NCBI GenBank assembly: GCA_963695675.1
Contig: CAVOGY010000003.1
Span: 62,001 to 126,000 of the forward strand
Origin: DASUPK01 sp963695675
GTDB lineage: Bacteria; Actinomycetota; Thermoleophilia; Solirubrobacterales; 70-9
Direction of reading: 5' to 3'
Length of the DNA stretch: 64,000 nt
Part shown: positions 1-7,509 of the stretch, piece by piece
How positions within the stretch are numbered: position 1 is the stretch's first letter
How the letters are laid out: the number at the start of each line of letters is the position of its first letter
Program-made: the position numbers and the translations under genes
Notes under the pieces: generated by a model
Databases searched by the model: none
Told to the model about the DNA's origin: nothing
What the model saw: the letters and a program-made list of their open reading frames with translations, nothing else

Positions 1-2
1 TC

Positions 3-449
3 GGGCTGATCGGCGGAACGATCTGCTACTTCGCGCTCAACTACCTGAGCCGGGTGCGGCCGTTCCGCAACGTCGACGACACCCTCGGCGTGATCTACAC
101 GCACGGGTTCGCCGGTCTTGGCGGCGGACTGTTGCTCGGGTTCTTCTGCGACCCGAACATCATCGTGTACGCGGCGACCGGTGGCGGGGCCACGGATCTG
201 CCCGGGATCGCGGGCATATTCAACGGCGGCAATGCCGAACTGCTCAAGGACGAGCTGGTCACCGGCCTATGGGTGATCGGCTTCTCTGCGGCGGGCACGT
301 TCATCCTGCTGAAGCTGGTGGGACTGTTCGTACCGCTCCGGATGGAGGAGGCCGACCTGGAGGAAGGGGACATCGCCGTGCACGGACACGAGGTCTACCC
401 CTCGGACGTCCCGTCGCTGGCGTATCCGTCTGGCGCACAGGCCGGATAG
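3..449 (+). CDS. amt: Ammonium transporter (Amt family), C-terminal part
   Basis: This is the last 148 residues of an Amt/MEP/Rh channel, an inner-membrane protein that passes ammonium/ammonia as a trimer. The frame is open from base 3, so the gene begins upstream of the window. The family signature DDTLGVIYTHGFAGLGGG (bases 75-128) contains the second conserved pore histidine. Glycine-rich membrane helices follow, then an acidic cytoplasmic tail of about 40 residues (EEADLEEGDIAVHG). In this family the tail lies near the site where a PII/GlnK protein docks, but no glnK follows here. The next gene is convergent and a strong hairpin separates the two. Family assignment is firm; substrate is inferred from the family. 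Confidence 0.93.
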   Translation, partial: GLIGGTICYFALNYLSRVRPFRNVDDTLGVIYTHGFAGLGGGLLLGFFCDPNIIVYAATGGGATDLPGIAGIFNGGNAELLKDELVTGLWVIGFSAAGTFILLKLVGLFVPLRMEEADLEEGDIAVHGHEVYPSDVPSLAYPSGAQAG

Positions 450-473
450 CGCCTGGTCCTCCCGACGCTGCAC

Positions 474-505
474 CCGCCGCCCCCGCCGCAAGGTGGGGGC
501 GGCGG
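474..505. terminator. Bidirectional hairpin terminator between amt and the LysR gene
   Basis: A 14-bp stem (474-487 with 492-505, one G-U pair) closes on a GCAA tetraloop. It lies between two convergent stop codons at 449 and 515. No long T tract follows on either side, as is common in GC-rich actinobacteria. Confidence 0.75.
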
Positions 506-514
506 TCGTATGGG

Positions 515-1423
515 TTATGGCTGGTAGCGGCGCGCGGTGTCGCGCAGGATGTCGAGCATCGCCGCGGCAGCGGGCAGGGAGACGCCGCTTCCGCGCGTCG
601 CCGCGACCACGTGCCTGACCGGGCCCTCGGGGTGGAGCTCGCGGACGCCGATGTCGTAGCTGACGGTCTGCGAGAGCGCGAGCTCAGGGATCAATGCCAC
701 CCCCACACCCGCCGCGACCAGCCCCTGCACGGTCAAATAGTCGTCGCTCTCGAAGGACACTCGGGGCTCGAAGCCCGCGGCCCGGCAGATGCGGACGACG
801 TGCCGCGCGCAGGCGCTCGCCTCGGAGGTCTGCACCCATGCCTCATCGGCGAGGTCCTCCAGCGTTACTTGCTCCGTGCGCGCGAGGCGATGCCCCTTCG
901 GCAGCGCGAGCCTCATCGGGTCCTCGAACAGCGGCGCACCGCGAAGACCCGGCCCGAGCTCACCGGTTCCCTCGAACTCGAAGATCAGCCCGAGATCGAA
1001 CTCGCCGTCGCGCAGACGCGGCGCGAGCTCCTCCGGCTCGCCCTCGACCAGGCTCAGGGTGACGTCCGGATAGGCGGCGCGGAAGGCGGCAATCGCGAGC
1101 GGCATCAGCGTCGCGCCGGCGGTCGGGAACGAGGCCATCCGCAGCTCCCCGCCCTTGATGCCGGCGATCGCCCCGAGCTCGGCCTCGGCGGCGTCGAGCT
1201 GGGTCAGGATCCGCCCCGCGTGGGCGTTGAGACGCTCTCCGGCCGTCGTCGGCCGGACCCCGCGACGGTCCCTCTCGAGCAGGGGGACGCCCGCCTCAGA
1301 CTCGAGCGTGGCGATCGCCTGCGAGATCGCGGACTGCGTGTAGTTGAGAGCGCTGGCCGCTTCGGAGAAGGAGCCCCGAGCGACGACCTCCCGCAAAACC
1401 TTGAGTCGCTGTACGTTCAGCAT
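515..1423 (-). CDS. LysR-family transcriptional regulator
   Basis: A 302-residue LysR-type DNA-binding regulator of standard length. Residues 1-60 form the winged helix-turn-helix (FSEAASALNYTQSAISQAIA is the recognition region), and residues 90-295 form the periplasmic-binding-protein-like effector domain. The ATG at 1423-1421 is the first residue of the conserved N-terminus and is preceded by TAGAAT 11 nt upstream. The gene diverges from the universal stress protein gene (start 1536). A perfect palindrome overlaps its own start codon, which suggests autoregulation. The effector and target genes cannot be told from the sequence; the divergent stress gene is the obvious first candidate. Confidence 0.92.
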   Translation of the reverse strand: MLNVQRLKVLREVVARGSFSEAASALNYTQSAISQAIATLESEAGVPLLERDRRGVRPTTAGERLNAHAGRILTQLDAAEAELGAIAGIKGGELRMASFPTAGATLMPLAIAAFRAAYPDVTLSLVEGEPEELAPRLRDGEFDLGLIFEFEGTGELGPGLRGAPLFEDPMRLALPKGHRLARTEQVTLEDLADEAWVQTSEASACARHVVRICRAAGFEPRVSFESDDYLTVQGLVAAGVGVALIPELALSQTVSYDIGVRELHPEGPVRHVVAATRGSGVSLPAAAAMLDILRDTARRYQP

Positions 1424-1440
1424 TAGCAGAGCTAATTCTA
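1422..1440 (-). promoter_or_regulatory. LysR-box-like palindrome overlapping -10 and start codon
   Basis: ATTAG-CAGAG-CTAAT (1422-1436) is a perfect 5+5 palindrome with the T-N11-A spacing typical of LysR operators. It covers the LysR start codon (1421-1423) and touches a TAGAAT -10-like element read leftward (1440-1435). A regulator bound here would block its own promoter and start. This role is inferred. Confidence 0.55.
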
Positions 1441-1535
1441 GAGATCACAAGAAGTGCTTGTGCTTATGTACAGGTCAGGCAACCATTGCGGCGAACTTCG
1501 AATCGAAGCCGAGACGCGAACAGGAGATCCTCAAA

Positions 1536-2240
1536 ATGGCCAAGATCATCGTCTCGTACGACGACACCGACAACGACAGAGACGCGCTCGCCCTGGGTCG
1601 TGTGCTGGGCGAGCTGGGCGGGGAGATCTCGCTCGCCTACGTGCGTCATACGCAGCAGCCCGACAGCGCCCGCGAGGCGCTCGAGGAGAAGGAGGCCGAG
1701 GAGCTGCTCGAGCACGGCGCCAAGGCTCTGGGCGATGAGAAGGTCGAGCGGCATGTCGTGGTCCACGCCTCGACCGGGGCCGGCCTCTGGGAGCTCGCCG
1801 AGAGCGAGAAGGCCGACGTGATCGTCTTCGGCTCCGACTACCGGACCGCCGAGGGCGCGGTGATGCCCGGCACCTCAGCGCAGAAGATGCTCACCGGCGG
1901 CCCCGTCGCCGTCGCCGTCGCACCGGCCGGCTTCCGGAACCACGAGCACCAGATCAAGAGCATCGGCGTCCTGCCCGAGGACGACGGCGACGTTGCCGCC
2001 CTCCAGACTGCAAAGAGCCTCGCCGACGCGCTCGGCTCGACGGTCGCCGATCGGCCTGAGGGCACGGATCTACTGGTCGTCGGCTCGTCACCGGCGTCGC
2101 CGAAGGGCCACGTCAACCTGAGCGCCAGGGCCGGCTACGCGATCGAGACCGCCAATACGCCGGTCCTCGCGGTCCCCCGAAGCACCGAGGTCAAGCTCTC
2201 CAAGCCCGGCATCGTGCAGCGGGTCGCGGCGAAGGTCTAG
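1536..2240 (+). CDS. Universal stress protein (UspA family), two-domain
   Basis: A 234-residue cytoplasmic protein of the UspA superfamily. The ATG at 1536 is preceded by an AGGAG at 1522-1526 and starts the typical first beta strand MAKIIVSYDDTDNDRDAL. Residues 1-135 are a full Usp domain ending in the GPVAVAVAP strand. Residues 145-220 form a second, shortened Usp-like half ending in NTPVLAVPR. Upstream in-frame codons exist but have no Shine-Dalgarno site and overlap the divergent LysR region. The nucleotide-binding glycine motif is not clear in either half, so ATP binding is uncertain. The stop codon TAG lies inside the left end of a repeat element. Confidence 0.88.
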   Translation: MAKIIVSYDDTDNDRDALALGRVLGELGGEISLAYVRHTQQPDSAREALEEKEAEELLEHGAKALGDEKVERHVVVHASTGAGLWELAESEKADVIVFGSDYRTAEGAVMPGTSAQKMLTGGPVAVAVAPAGFRNHEHQIKSIGVLPEDDGDVAALQTAKSLADALGSTVADRPEGTDLLVVGSSPASPKGHVNLSARAGYAIETANTPVLAVPRSTEVKLSKPGIVQRVAAKV

Positions 2241-2336
2241 CGGCAGCCAGGCCGTAATGCGGGGGCGCGCGAAAGCGCGACCCGTTTAGCGGAGGGTGGG
2301 GCGGCCGCTTGCTGCCGCGATCTGATGGCGAAGCCG
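2239..2336 (+). repeat. Dispersed palindromic repeat, copy A (central module inverted)
   Basis: Left arm GCGGCAGCCAGGCCG pairs with right arm CGGCCGCTTGCTGCCGC. The right end is GATGGCGAAGCCGTC. The central hairpin (GGGGGCGCGCGAAAGCGCGACCC) is in the opposite orientation to copies D, F and H. The copy fills the whole space between two convergent genes and supplies the usp stop codon. Confidence 0.85.
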
Positions 2337-2942
2337 TCAGCCTGTCAATCGATCTCTCAGCGCACGAAGCGAGACCTGGGAATCCGGGTCGAGCCGAATC
2401 ACGTCCACGCCGGTGAGCTCCACCGGGATCCCGCTGTCGCCAAGCTGCGCGACCACCGCCCTCGTTCCGAGGGCGCCGCGCGCCAGGCCCGCGTCGAAGA
2501 GCCATGACCCCGGGGGCGTAGGGCTCTCGAACGCCACGACCGCCGCGTAGCCGGTGCCTCCCCTCTCCGCCGGAACCCCCAAGATCCGGCCTCGGAGCTC
2601 ACTCCACGGTGCCGCCTCGAGCTCGAGGCGGCCGATCATCCGGTTGACATCCGCCTCGCCCGAGGCGGTCTCGGCGACGACCGCGACCACCGGGCCCACG
2701 GACGGCGCGACGGCCTCGTCGATCAGTCGCCGGGTCACGTTCTCGGCGGTCCGCTCGGCGTTCGACCAGCCCCTGCCCATGGACAGGTCGGTCTCCGCGA
2801 GCTCGGGGCCCTCCAGGATCCGGAGCCTGGAGTCCTTCGGCACCCAGTCCCTGTCGCCGAGCATGATCACCCGCCCGCGCACCCACGGGTCGAGGATCGT
2901 GCTGCGCAGGGCCTCGCGCGTCGAGATTGAACGCCCGCGCAT
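2337..2942 (-). CDS. Unknown protein, possibly TIR-like nucleotide-binding fold
   Basis: A 201-residue protein that I do not recognise with certainty. The likely start is ATG at 2942. The C-terminal third (residues about 150-200) reads WLFDAGLARGALGTR, then VVAQLG, PVELTGVDVIRL and a final helix. This resembles the end of the CAP12/TIR-like domain of predicted nucleotide-binding proteins, where FELG...GKLGR is followed by PSDLAG and a beta strand. Residues about 85-130 contain strands and a GGTGYAAVVAFE segment. It diverges from metF (start 3018) with 75 bp between. The TIR-like call is a weak family resemblance, not a demonstrated function. No signal peptide or membrane segment is visible. 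Confidence 0.5.
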   Translation of the reverse strand: MRGRSISTREALRSTILDPWVRGRVIMLGDRDWVPKDSRLRILEGPELAETDLSMGRGWSNAERTAENVTRRLIDEAVAPSVGPVVAVVAETASGEADVNRMIGRLELEAAPWSELRGRILGVPAERGGTGYAAVVAFESPTPPGSWLFDAGLARGALGTRAVVAQLGDSGIPVELTGVDVIRLDPDSQVSLRALRDRLTG

Positions 2943-3017
2943 GCCGGAAGCCGCGGCTGATCTCGACGTGAAAGGCCACTGGCCCGATGCTATGGGCCGC
3001 CGAATACCCTTGCTGGG

Positions 3018-3938
3018 ATGAGAATCGACGAAATGCTCGCATCGACGCGGCCCTGCTTCTCGGTCGAGTTCTTCCCTCCCAGGACCGAGGAGGGCCGCGA
3101 GACCCTGTTCGAGACGGTGGAGGTCCTGAGCCGGCTCGGGCCGAGCTTCTTCTCGGTCACCTACGGAGCGGGCGGGGCGACTCGCGAGGGGACAGTGGAG
3201 ATCACCCGCGCCATCCGGGACGAATACGGAGTCGAGGCGATGGCCCACCTGAGCTGCGTGGGCGAGACGACGGACACCCTGCGCGAGATGGTCGACCGGA
3301 TCGCAGACGCTGGAATCGAGAACATCCTGGCCCTGAGGGGGGATCCGCCCCGCGGGCAGACCGACTTCGTTCAGCCGGAAGGCGGCCTGGGGAGCGCGGC
3401 CGAGCTCGCCGGGCTGATCAGCGAAGCGCATCCGGAACTCGCGATCGGCGGTGCCTGCTTCCCCGAGATCCATCCGGAGGCGCCCAGCCTGGAGGCCGAC
3501 ATCGCCTACCTGAAGACCAAGGTCGAGGGCGGCGCGAGCTTCCTGATCACCCAGGTCTTCTATGACAACCGCTCCTACTTCGACTTCCTTCCTGCGGCGC
3601 GGGCCGCCGGGATCGACGTGCCGATCATCCCGGGCGTGATGCCGATGACCGGCTACAAGCAGATCGCGCGGATCGCCGAGCTCTGCGAAGCGAAGATCCC
3701 GGAGCGCCTCTCCGACGCCATGGAGGCGGCCGACGGCGACCAGCGGGCCGAGTTCGGCCTTGGAGTGGCGTACGCGGCGCAGCAGTGTGCGGAGCTGCTC
3801 CGCGAGGGCGCGCCGGGGATCCACCTCTACGCCCTCAACCGCTGGCCCGCCGCACGCGCGATCCTGGGCGCCTTGCAGGTCTCCCGGCCCTGGGAAGCCC
3901 GGGGCGCGACCGAGCCCGCGACGGCCCGGGCCAGCTGA
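3018..3938 (+). CDS. metF: 5,10-methylenetetrahydrofolate reductase
   Basis: This 306-residue flavoprotein reduces methylene-THF to methyl-THF, feeding methionine synthesis. The N-terminus shows the family motif FSVEFFPPRTEEGRETLFET. Further along are FFSVTYGAGGATREGT (residues about 47-62), NILALRGDPPRG (about 107-118) and the ITQVFYDN and PIIPGVMPM barrel segments. Length matches the short bacterial enzyme. TACCCT at 3005-3010 sits seven nt before the ATG, so the transcript may be nearly leaderless. No S-adenosylmethionine or cobalamin riboswitch is visible upstream. An alpha/beta hydrolase gene follows 20 bp downstream in the same direction. Confidence 0.95.
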   Translation: MRIDEMLASTRPCFSVEFFPPRTEEGRETLFETVEVLSRLGPSFFSVTYGAGGATREGTVEITRAIRDEYGVEAMAHLSCVGETTDTLREMVDRIADAGIENILALRGDPPRGQTDFVQPEGGLGSAAELAGLISEAHPELAIGGACFPEIHPEAPSLEADIAYLKTKVEGGASFLITQVFYDNRSYFDFLPAARAAGIDVPIIPGVMPMTGYKQIARIAELCEAKIPERLSDAMEAADGDQRAEFGLGVAYAAQQCAELLREGAPGIHLYALNRWPAARAILGALQVSRPWEARGATEPATARAS

Positions 3939-3958
3939 GGCCTAGACTCGTCCGCTCG

Positions 3959-4786
3959 ATGCCCGAGTTCGACTACAACGGTTTCCGGATCTCCTATGAC
4001 GAGCACGGCGCGGGAGAGCGGCCACTCGTGCTGATCCACGGCCTGCTGATGAACCGGCGCATGTTCGATCGGCTCGCCCCCGAGATGGCCTCCCGGGGCA
4101 ACCGCGTGATCACCGTCGACCTGCTCGGACACGGGCGATCGGATCGGCCGGCGGACATGTCCCAGTACTCGATGACCTTTTTCGCCCGCCAGGTCGAGGC
4201 CCTGCTCGATCACCTCGAGATCGACAGCGCCGTGATCGGCGGCACGTCGCTGGGAGCCAACGTGACGCTCGAGATGGCCTATCTCTCCCCGAAGCGGGTC
4301 CGCGGGATGATGGTCGAGATGCCGGTCCTCGACAACGCCCTGCTCGCGGCGGCGGTGATCTTCACGCCGATCATGGTCGGGCTCCGCTTCGGCGAGCCGA
4401 TCCTCAAGGTCATCGCCTCGCTGGCAAGGCGAATCCCACGGTCGAATCAGCTGTTGGACATCGGACTCGACTGGATCCGACAGGACCCGGCCCCCTCAGA
4501 GGCCATCCTCGAGGGACTCTTCCTGGGCTCGTCGGCCCCGCATCACCAGTTCCGCGTTCAGATGACCCAGCCCACGCTGGTAATCGGGCACCACGCCGAT
4601 CCGCTCCACCCATTCTCGGATTCGGGCATGCTGGTCGAGGAGCTGCCCAATGCCCGCCTGATCGAGGCGAGCTCGATCCTCGAGTGGCGGGTCTCCCCCG
4701 ACCGCCTCGATGACGAGCTCGCCCGCTTCCTCGATCAGGTCTGGGAGGGCAAGCCGGTGGCCGAGGTTGTGCTAAGCGAGGCTTGA
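3959..4786 (+). CDS. Alpha/beta-fold hydrolase
   Basis: A 275-residue alpha/beta hydrolase. The ATG at 3959 follows a TAGACT element at 3943-3948. The oxyanion segment is VLIHGLLMNRRMFDRL (about residues 25-40). The strand before the nucleophile ends in VDLLGHGRSD, and the nucleophile elbow is GGTSLGANVT (Ser about 98). Near the C-terminus, where most relatives have the catalytic histidine, the sequence is EASSILEWRVSPDRL with no histidine; the nearest are in HHADPLHP about 30 residues earlier. It may therefore be catalytically altered. Substrate is unknown. The position downstream of metF suggests co-transcription only; no functional link is evident. Confidence 0.85.
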   Translation: MPEFDYNGFRISYDEHGAGERPLVLIHGLLMNRRMFDRLAPEMASRGNRVITVDLLGHGRSDRPADMSQYSMTFFARQVEALLDHLEIDSAVIGGTSLGANVTLEMAYLSPKRVRGMMVEMPVLDNALLAAAVIFTPIMVGLRFGEPILKVIASLARRIPRSNQLLDIGLDWIRQDPAPSEAILEGLFLGSSAPHHQFRVQMTQPTLVIGHHADPLHPFSDSGMLVEELPNARLIEASSILEWRVSPDRLDDELARFLDQVWEGKPVAEVVLSEA

Positions 4787-4815
4787 ACCCCCTTCGCTAG
4801 CCTCTCCGCCCTCCC

Positions 4816-5586
4816 ATGGCCAGTCGCAAAGAGGAAAAGGAGCGCCTGCGCGCGCAGCGGCTCGCCGCTGAGCGGGCGGCGGCATCTTCCGGACAGCGCC
4901 GGGTGATTGCCGGATACGTCGTCGCCGGCCTCCTGGCCCTGGCCGTGGTGGCGGGCCTGGTGGTGGTGATCGCGGGCGTCGGCGGGGCCGGCGGGGTGAA
5001 CGCCTGCGAGAACGCGCACATCAAGAACTCCTTTGGGACCTTCCGGGGCCTCGAGCCGGACTGCCGTCAGGGAACGGCTCCGCCGCCCATTCAGTTCGCG
5101 GATCTCGCGATCTCCGCGCAGAGGGCCGGCTGTGAGCTCCGGCTCAGGCTTCCCGACGAGGGCAACACCCACGTGCCCAACTCGACTCCGGTCCAGTACA
5201 AGACGGTGCCGCCCACCTCCGGCAACCACAACCCCGTCCCGATCGACGACGGCGCTTACAAGACGCCGATCACCAGCGACACCAGCCAGCCGACCAACAT
5301 CCGCAACGAGGTGCACGCGATGGAGCACGGGCGTATCGAGATCCACTACAGGCCCTCCCTGCCCGAGAACCAGCAGCTGGCGCTGAAGGGCGTCTTCGAC
5401 GGGGATCCCGACGGGATGATCCTCTATCCCGACCCCGACATGCCCTACGACGTCGCGGTGACCGCCTGGACCAACATGGCCGTCTGCCCGCATTACAACG
5501 AGACGGTCCTCGACGTGATCCGCAACTTCCGCGACACGTACCGGGGCAACGGTCCCGAGCAGCAGATCCCCATCCATCTGGGCTAG
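4816..5586 (+). CDS. DUF3105 membrane-anchored protein
   Basis: A 256-residue protein with a charged N-terminal stretch (KEEKERLRAQRLAAE), one membrane segment at about residues 30-53 and an extracytoplasmic domain. The domain carries the DUF3105 hallmarks: EGNTHVPN, PPTSGNHNP, then MEHGRIEIHY and the later ILYPDPDMPYDVAVTAW. DUF3105 has no established biochemical role that I can name. Four cysteines in the outer domain (ACENA, PDCRQ, GCELR and VCPHY) could form disulfides. Start: ATG at 4816, with TAGCCT at 4798-4803 as a possible -10. The stop codon TAG lies in the left end of repeat copy B. Confidence 0.85.
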   Translation: MASRKEEKERLRAQRLAAERAAASSGQRRVIAGYVVAGLLALAVVAGLVVVIAGVGGAGGVNACENAHIKNSFGTFRGLEPDCRQGTAPPPIQFADLAISAQRAGCELRLRLPDEGNTHVPNSTPVQYKTVPPTSGNHNPVPIDDGAYKTPITSDTSQPTNIRNEVHAMEHGRIEIHYRPSLPENQQLALKGVFDGDPDGMILYPDPDMPYDVAVTAWTNMAVCPHYNETVLDVIRNFRDTYRGNGPEQQIPIHLG

Positions 5587-5683
5587 CGGCCACCAGGCCG
5601 CCGTATTTGGCAGCGACGGGCCAAAGCCCGGAGCGGTTGTGATGGGCGGCCGCTTGCAGCCGCGGACTGATGGCGAAGCCGTC
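5585..5683 (+). repeat. Dispersed palindromic repeat, copy B (no central module)
   Basis: Begins AGCGGCCACCAGGCCGC and ends CTGATGGCGAAGCCGTC. The right-hand GCCAAAGCCCGGAGCGGTT segment is present but the central AAACGGGT hairpin is missing. It lies between co-directional genes. Its ATG (5670-5672) is in frame with the following amidase gene. Confidence 0.85.
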
Positions 5684-5729
5684 GACCGTCAGAGAATCAA
5701 ACGGGGTACGCATGTGTTCCCGAAGCACC

Positions 5730-6923
5730 ATGGGCAAGCGGGTCGTGATCGGGGCGTGCCTGGCGCTGCTGCCGGCCTTCGCCTGGGTGGCGGCGCCCGC
5801 GCTGTCCGTGCGTCCCTACATGCCGGGCGGAGTCGACTTCGAGAAGGGGATACCGACCCCGAAACGGATCTCCGCGGCCGCCGTGGCCTCAGCCCGCTCC
5901 GCACATCCGCGCGAGGCGCCGCCGCGCTGGATCTCGCCGCCAATACACGCTCCGCACCGCTTCGATCTGGTCGGGGTCGCGCGTGAGGCCAGGACGGTCC
6001 AGATCCGGGTGCGCGACGATGGTGGGCGCTGGAGCAACTGGGTCGAGCAGGATGACGGCACACCGATCTACGTCGGCGGTGCGGATCAGGCCCAGGTGCG
6101 TGCCCCGTTCGGGCCGCGCGGGCGGCTTCACTTCGTCAACGTCTCGGGGACCGCCGGCGGTTTCGCGGACCGGCTGCTCAATTCCGCACGGCGAGCCATC
6201 AACACGGCCTTCATCTCGGTGGCCTCTACCCCGGTCGCGCAGGCGATCGCCCCGAAGCCGGCGATCGTCAGCCGGGCCGGGTGGGGTGCCGACCTCCCGA
6301 GTGGAGGCTGCCGGCCCCGGGGTGCGCCCCAGTACGGGACGGTCCAGGCGGCGGTCATCCACCACACCGTGAACGCCAACGACTACACGCCCGATCAGGC
6401 CCCCTCGATCGTCCTCGGCATCTGCCGCTTCCACGTCTACGCGAACGGCTGGAATGACATCGGCTACAACGCGCTGGTCGACCGCTACGGAACCCTCTAT
6501 GAGGGTCGGGCCGGCGGCCTGAAGAGACCCGTCGTCGGGGCCCAGGCGCAGGGCTTCAACTCGCAGACAACCTCGATCGCCTCGATCGGCGACCACAGGA
6601 GCGAGGCTCCAACGCCTGAGGCGCAGCGCTCGATCATCCAATTCCTCGCCTGGAAGATGGCTGTGAACCGCGCCTACCCGGTCACCGCCAGCGTCCAGCT
6701 GACCTCCGGGGGCGGGCGGGAGAACCGCTACCGGGCGGGGACCGTGGTCACGGTGCCGCGAATCGTCGGCCACACCACCCTCGGTCTGACGGTGTGCCCG
6801 GGCGGGGCGATGATCCCCCTGATCCCGCAGATCCAGGCGGGGGTCCAGAAGCGCATCAAGCAGTTCGCGAAGAAGCGGCGCAAGAAGCACAGGAGGCACC
6901 ACTCCGGCGGCGTCGGCCGCTGA
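5730..6923 (+). CDS. Secreted N-acetylmuramoyl-L-alanine amidase (PGRP domain)
   Basis: A 397-residue exported peptidoglycan hydrolase or recognition protein. MGKRVVIGACLALLPAFA with AAPALS gives a clear signal peptide from the ATG at 5730. Residues about 60-150 form an N-terminal beta-rich domain. Residues about 180-375 form the amidase_2/PGRP domain: SRAGWGAD, VIHHTVNAND (first zinc histidine), GYNALVDRYGTLYEGRAGG and GHTTLGLTVCPG (second zinc histidine and zinc cysteine). All three expected zinc ligands are present, so amidase activity is plausible. The C-terminus is very basic (KKRRKKHRRHH). In-frame ATGs at 5670 (inside repeat B) and 5712 exist but would extend the signal peptide unnaturally. 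Confidence 0.9.
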   Translation: MGKRVVIGACLALLPAFAWVAAPALSVRPYMPGGVDFEKGIPTPKRISAAAVASARSAHPREAPPRWISPPIHAPHRFDLVGVAREARTVQIRVRDDGGRWSNWVEQDDGTPIYVGGADQAQVRAPFGPRGRLHFVNVSGTAGGFADRLLNSARRAINTAFISVASTPVAQAIAPKPAIVSRAGWGADLPSGGCRPRGAPQYGTVQAAVIHHTVNANDYTPDQAPSIVLGICRFHVYANGWNDIGYNALVDRYGTLYEGRAGGLKRPVVGAQAQGFNSQTTSIASIGDHRSEAPTPEAQRSIIQFLAWKMAVNRAYPVTASVQLTSGGGRENRYRAGTVVTVPRIVGHTTLGLTVCPGGAMIPLIPQIQAGVQKRIKQFAKKRRKKHRRHHSGGVGR

Positions 6924-6938
6924 GCCCGGCCTCGGGCT
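6923..6938 (+). terminator. Short hairpin after the amidase stop
   Basis: AGCCCG-GCCT-CGGGCT forms a 6-bp stem with a 4-nt loop starting on the stop codon. It is followed at once by a second hairpin, so this may be part of a tandem terminator. Confidence 0.45.
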
Positions 6939-6942
6939 GACG

Positions 6943-6966
6943 GGCTCCACCTGCCAAGGTGGAGCC
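6943..6966 (+). promoter_or_regulatory. Perfect hairpin abutting a start codon
   Basis: GGCTCCACCT (6943-6952) pairs over ten base pairs with AGGTGGAGCC (6957-6966) across a GCCA loop. The ATG of the next gene begins at 6967. The 3' arm contains the only Shine-Dalgarno-like purine run (GGTGGAG), so the site would be sequestered. It could instead be the terminator of the amidase gene. Confidence 0.6.
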
Positions 6967-7509
6967 ATGCCCCTCGACCTCGATGCATGGCTGCCGGACC
7001 CTCAGGTGCGCACCCTCCATCGCTGCTCCGCTGAGACCGACGCCGATCGACTGTGGGATGCGGCAGAGAGCGTCCGGCTCCGTGACGCACCCATTCTCGG
7101 GCGGGTGGTTCGCTGGCGAATCCCCGGGACCTCGTTGGACCTCTCCTTTTGGGATCTGTTCCGGCAATACCCGTTCTCGGTGATCGCCGAGGGAGCTCGC
7201 TGGTCGGTCTCCGGCATGTGCGGGCGAATCTGGACGCTTCGGCGCGACTATCCCCGGATCGACGGAGCGAAGGACTTCCTCGCCTGGGAGGAACCGGCCA
7301 CGGCCCGCGTGCTCCTCGCCCATTGGATCGAGGGGAACGGCCGGGGGCAGAGCGCACTGGTGAGCGAAACGCGAATCAAGCCCGTCGACGGGCGGGCGCG
7401 TCTTCGCATCCGGGCGCTCTGGGCGCTGGTCGGGCACTTCGAGGCGCTGATCGGGCGTGAGGCACTGCGCAGCGCCGCCCAGCGCGCCGAGCAAGATCAG
7501 GCCCGATAG
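6967..7509 (+). CDS. Unknown conserved-looking cytoplasmic protein
   Basis: A 180-residue soluble protein without signal peptide or membrane segments. It begins MPLDLDAWLPDPQVRTLHRC and contains RVVRWRIPGTSLDLSFWDLF, MCGRIWTLRRDYPRI and a C-terminal basic helix. The alternating strand pattern with a late long helix would fit an SRPBCC/START-like or DUF2867-like fold, but I see no decisive motif. The start codon directly abuts a perfect hairpin. Its last codons overlap by 13 bp the end of the convergent acetyltransferase-like gene. Function cannot be assigned. Confidence 0.6.
   Translation: MPLDLDAWLPDPQVRTLHRCSAETDADRLWDAAESVRLRDAPILGRVVRWRIPGTSLDLSFWDLFRQYPFSVIAEGARWSVSGMCGRIWTLRRDYPRIDGAKDFLAWEEPATARVLLAHWIEGNGRGQSALVSETRIKPVDGRARLRIRALWALVGHFEALIGREALRSAAQRAEQDQAR

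Noticed and set aside
269..1426. A 385-codon frame opposite the LysR gene
   Set aside because: Antisense shadow of a well-supported LysR regulator; no start signals and no domain.
2990..3018. SAM or cobalamin riboswitch before metF
   Set aside because: Only 75 bases separate metF from the divergent gene, with no conserved riboswitch motifs or room for the fold.
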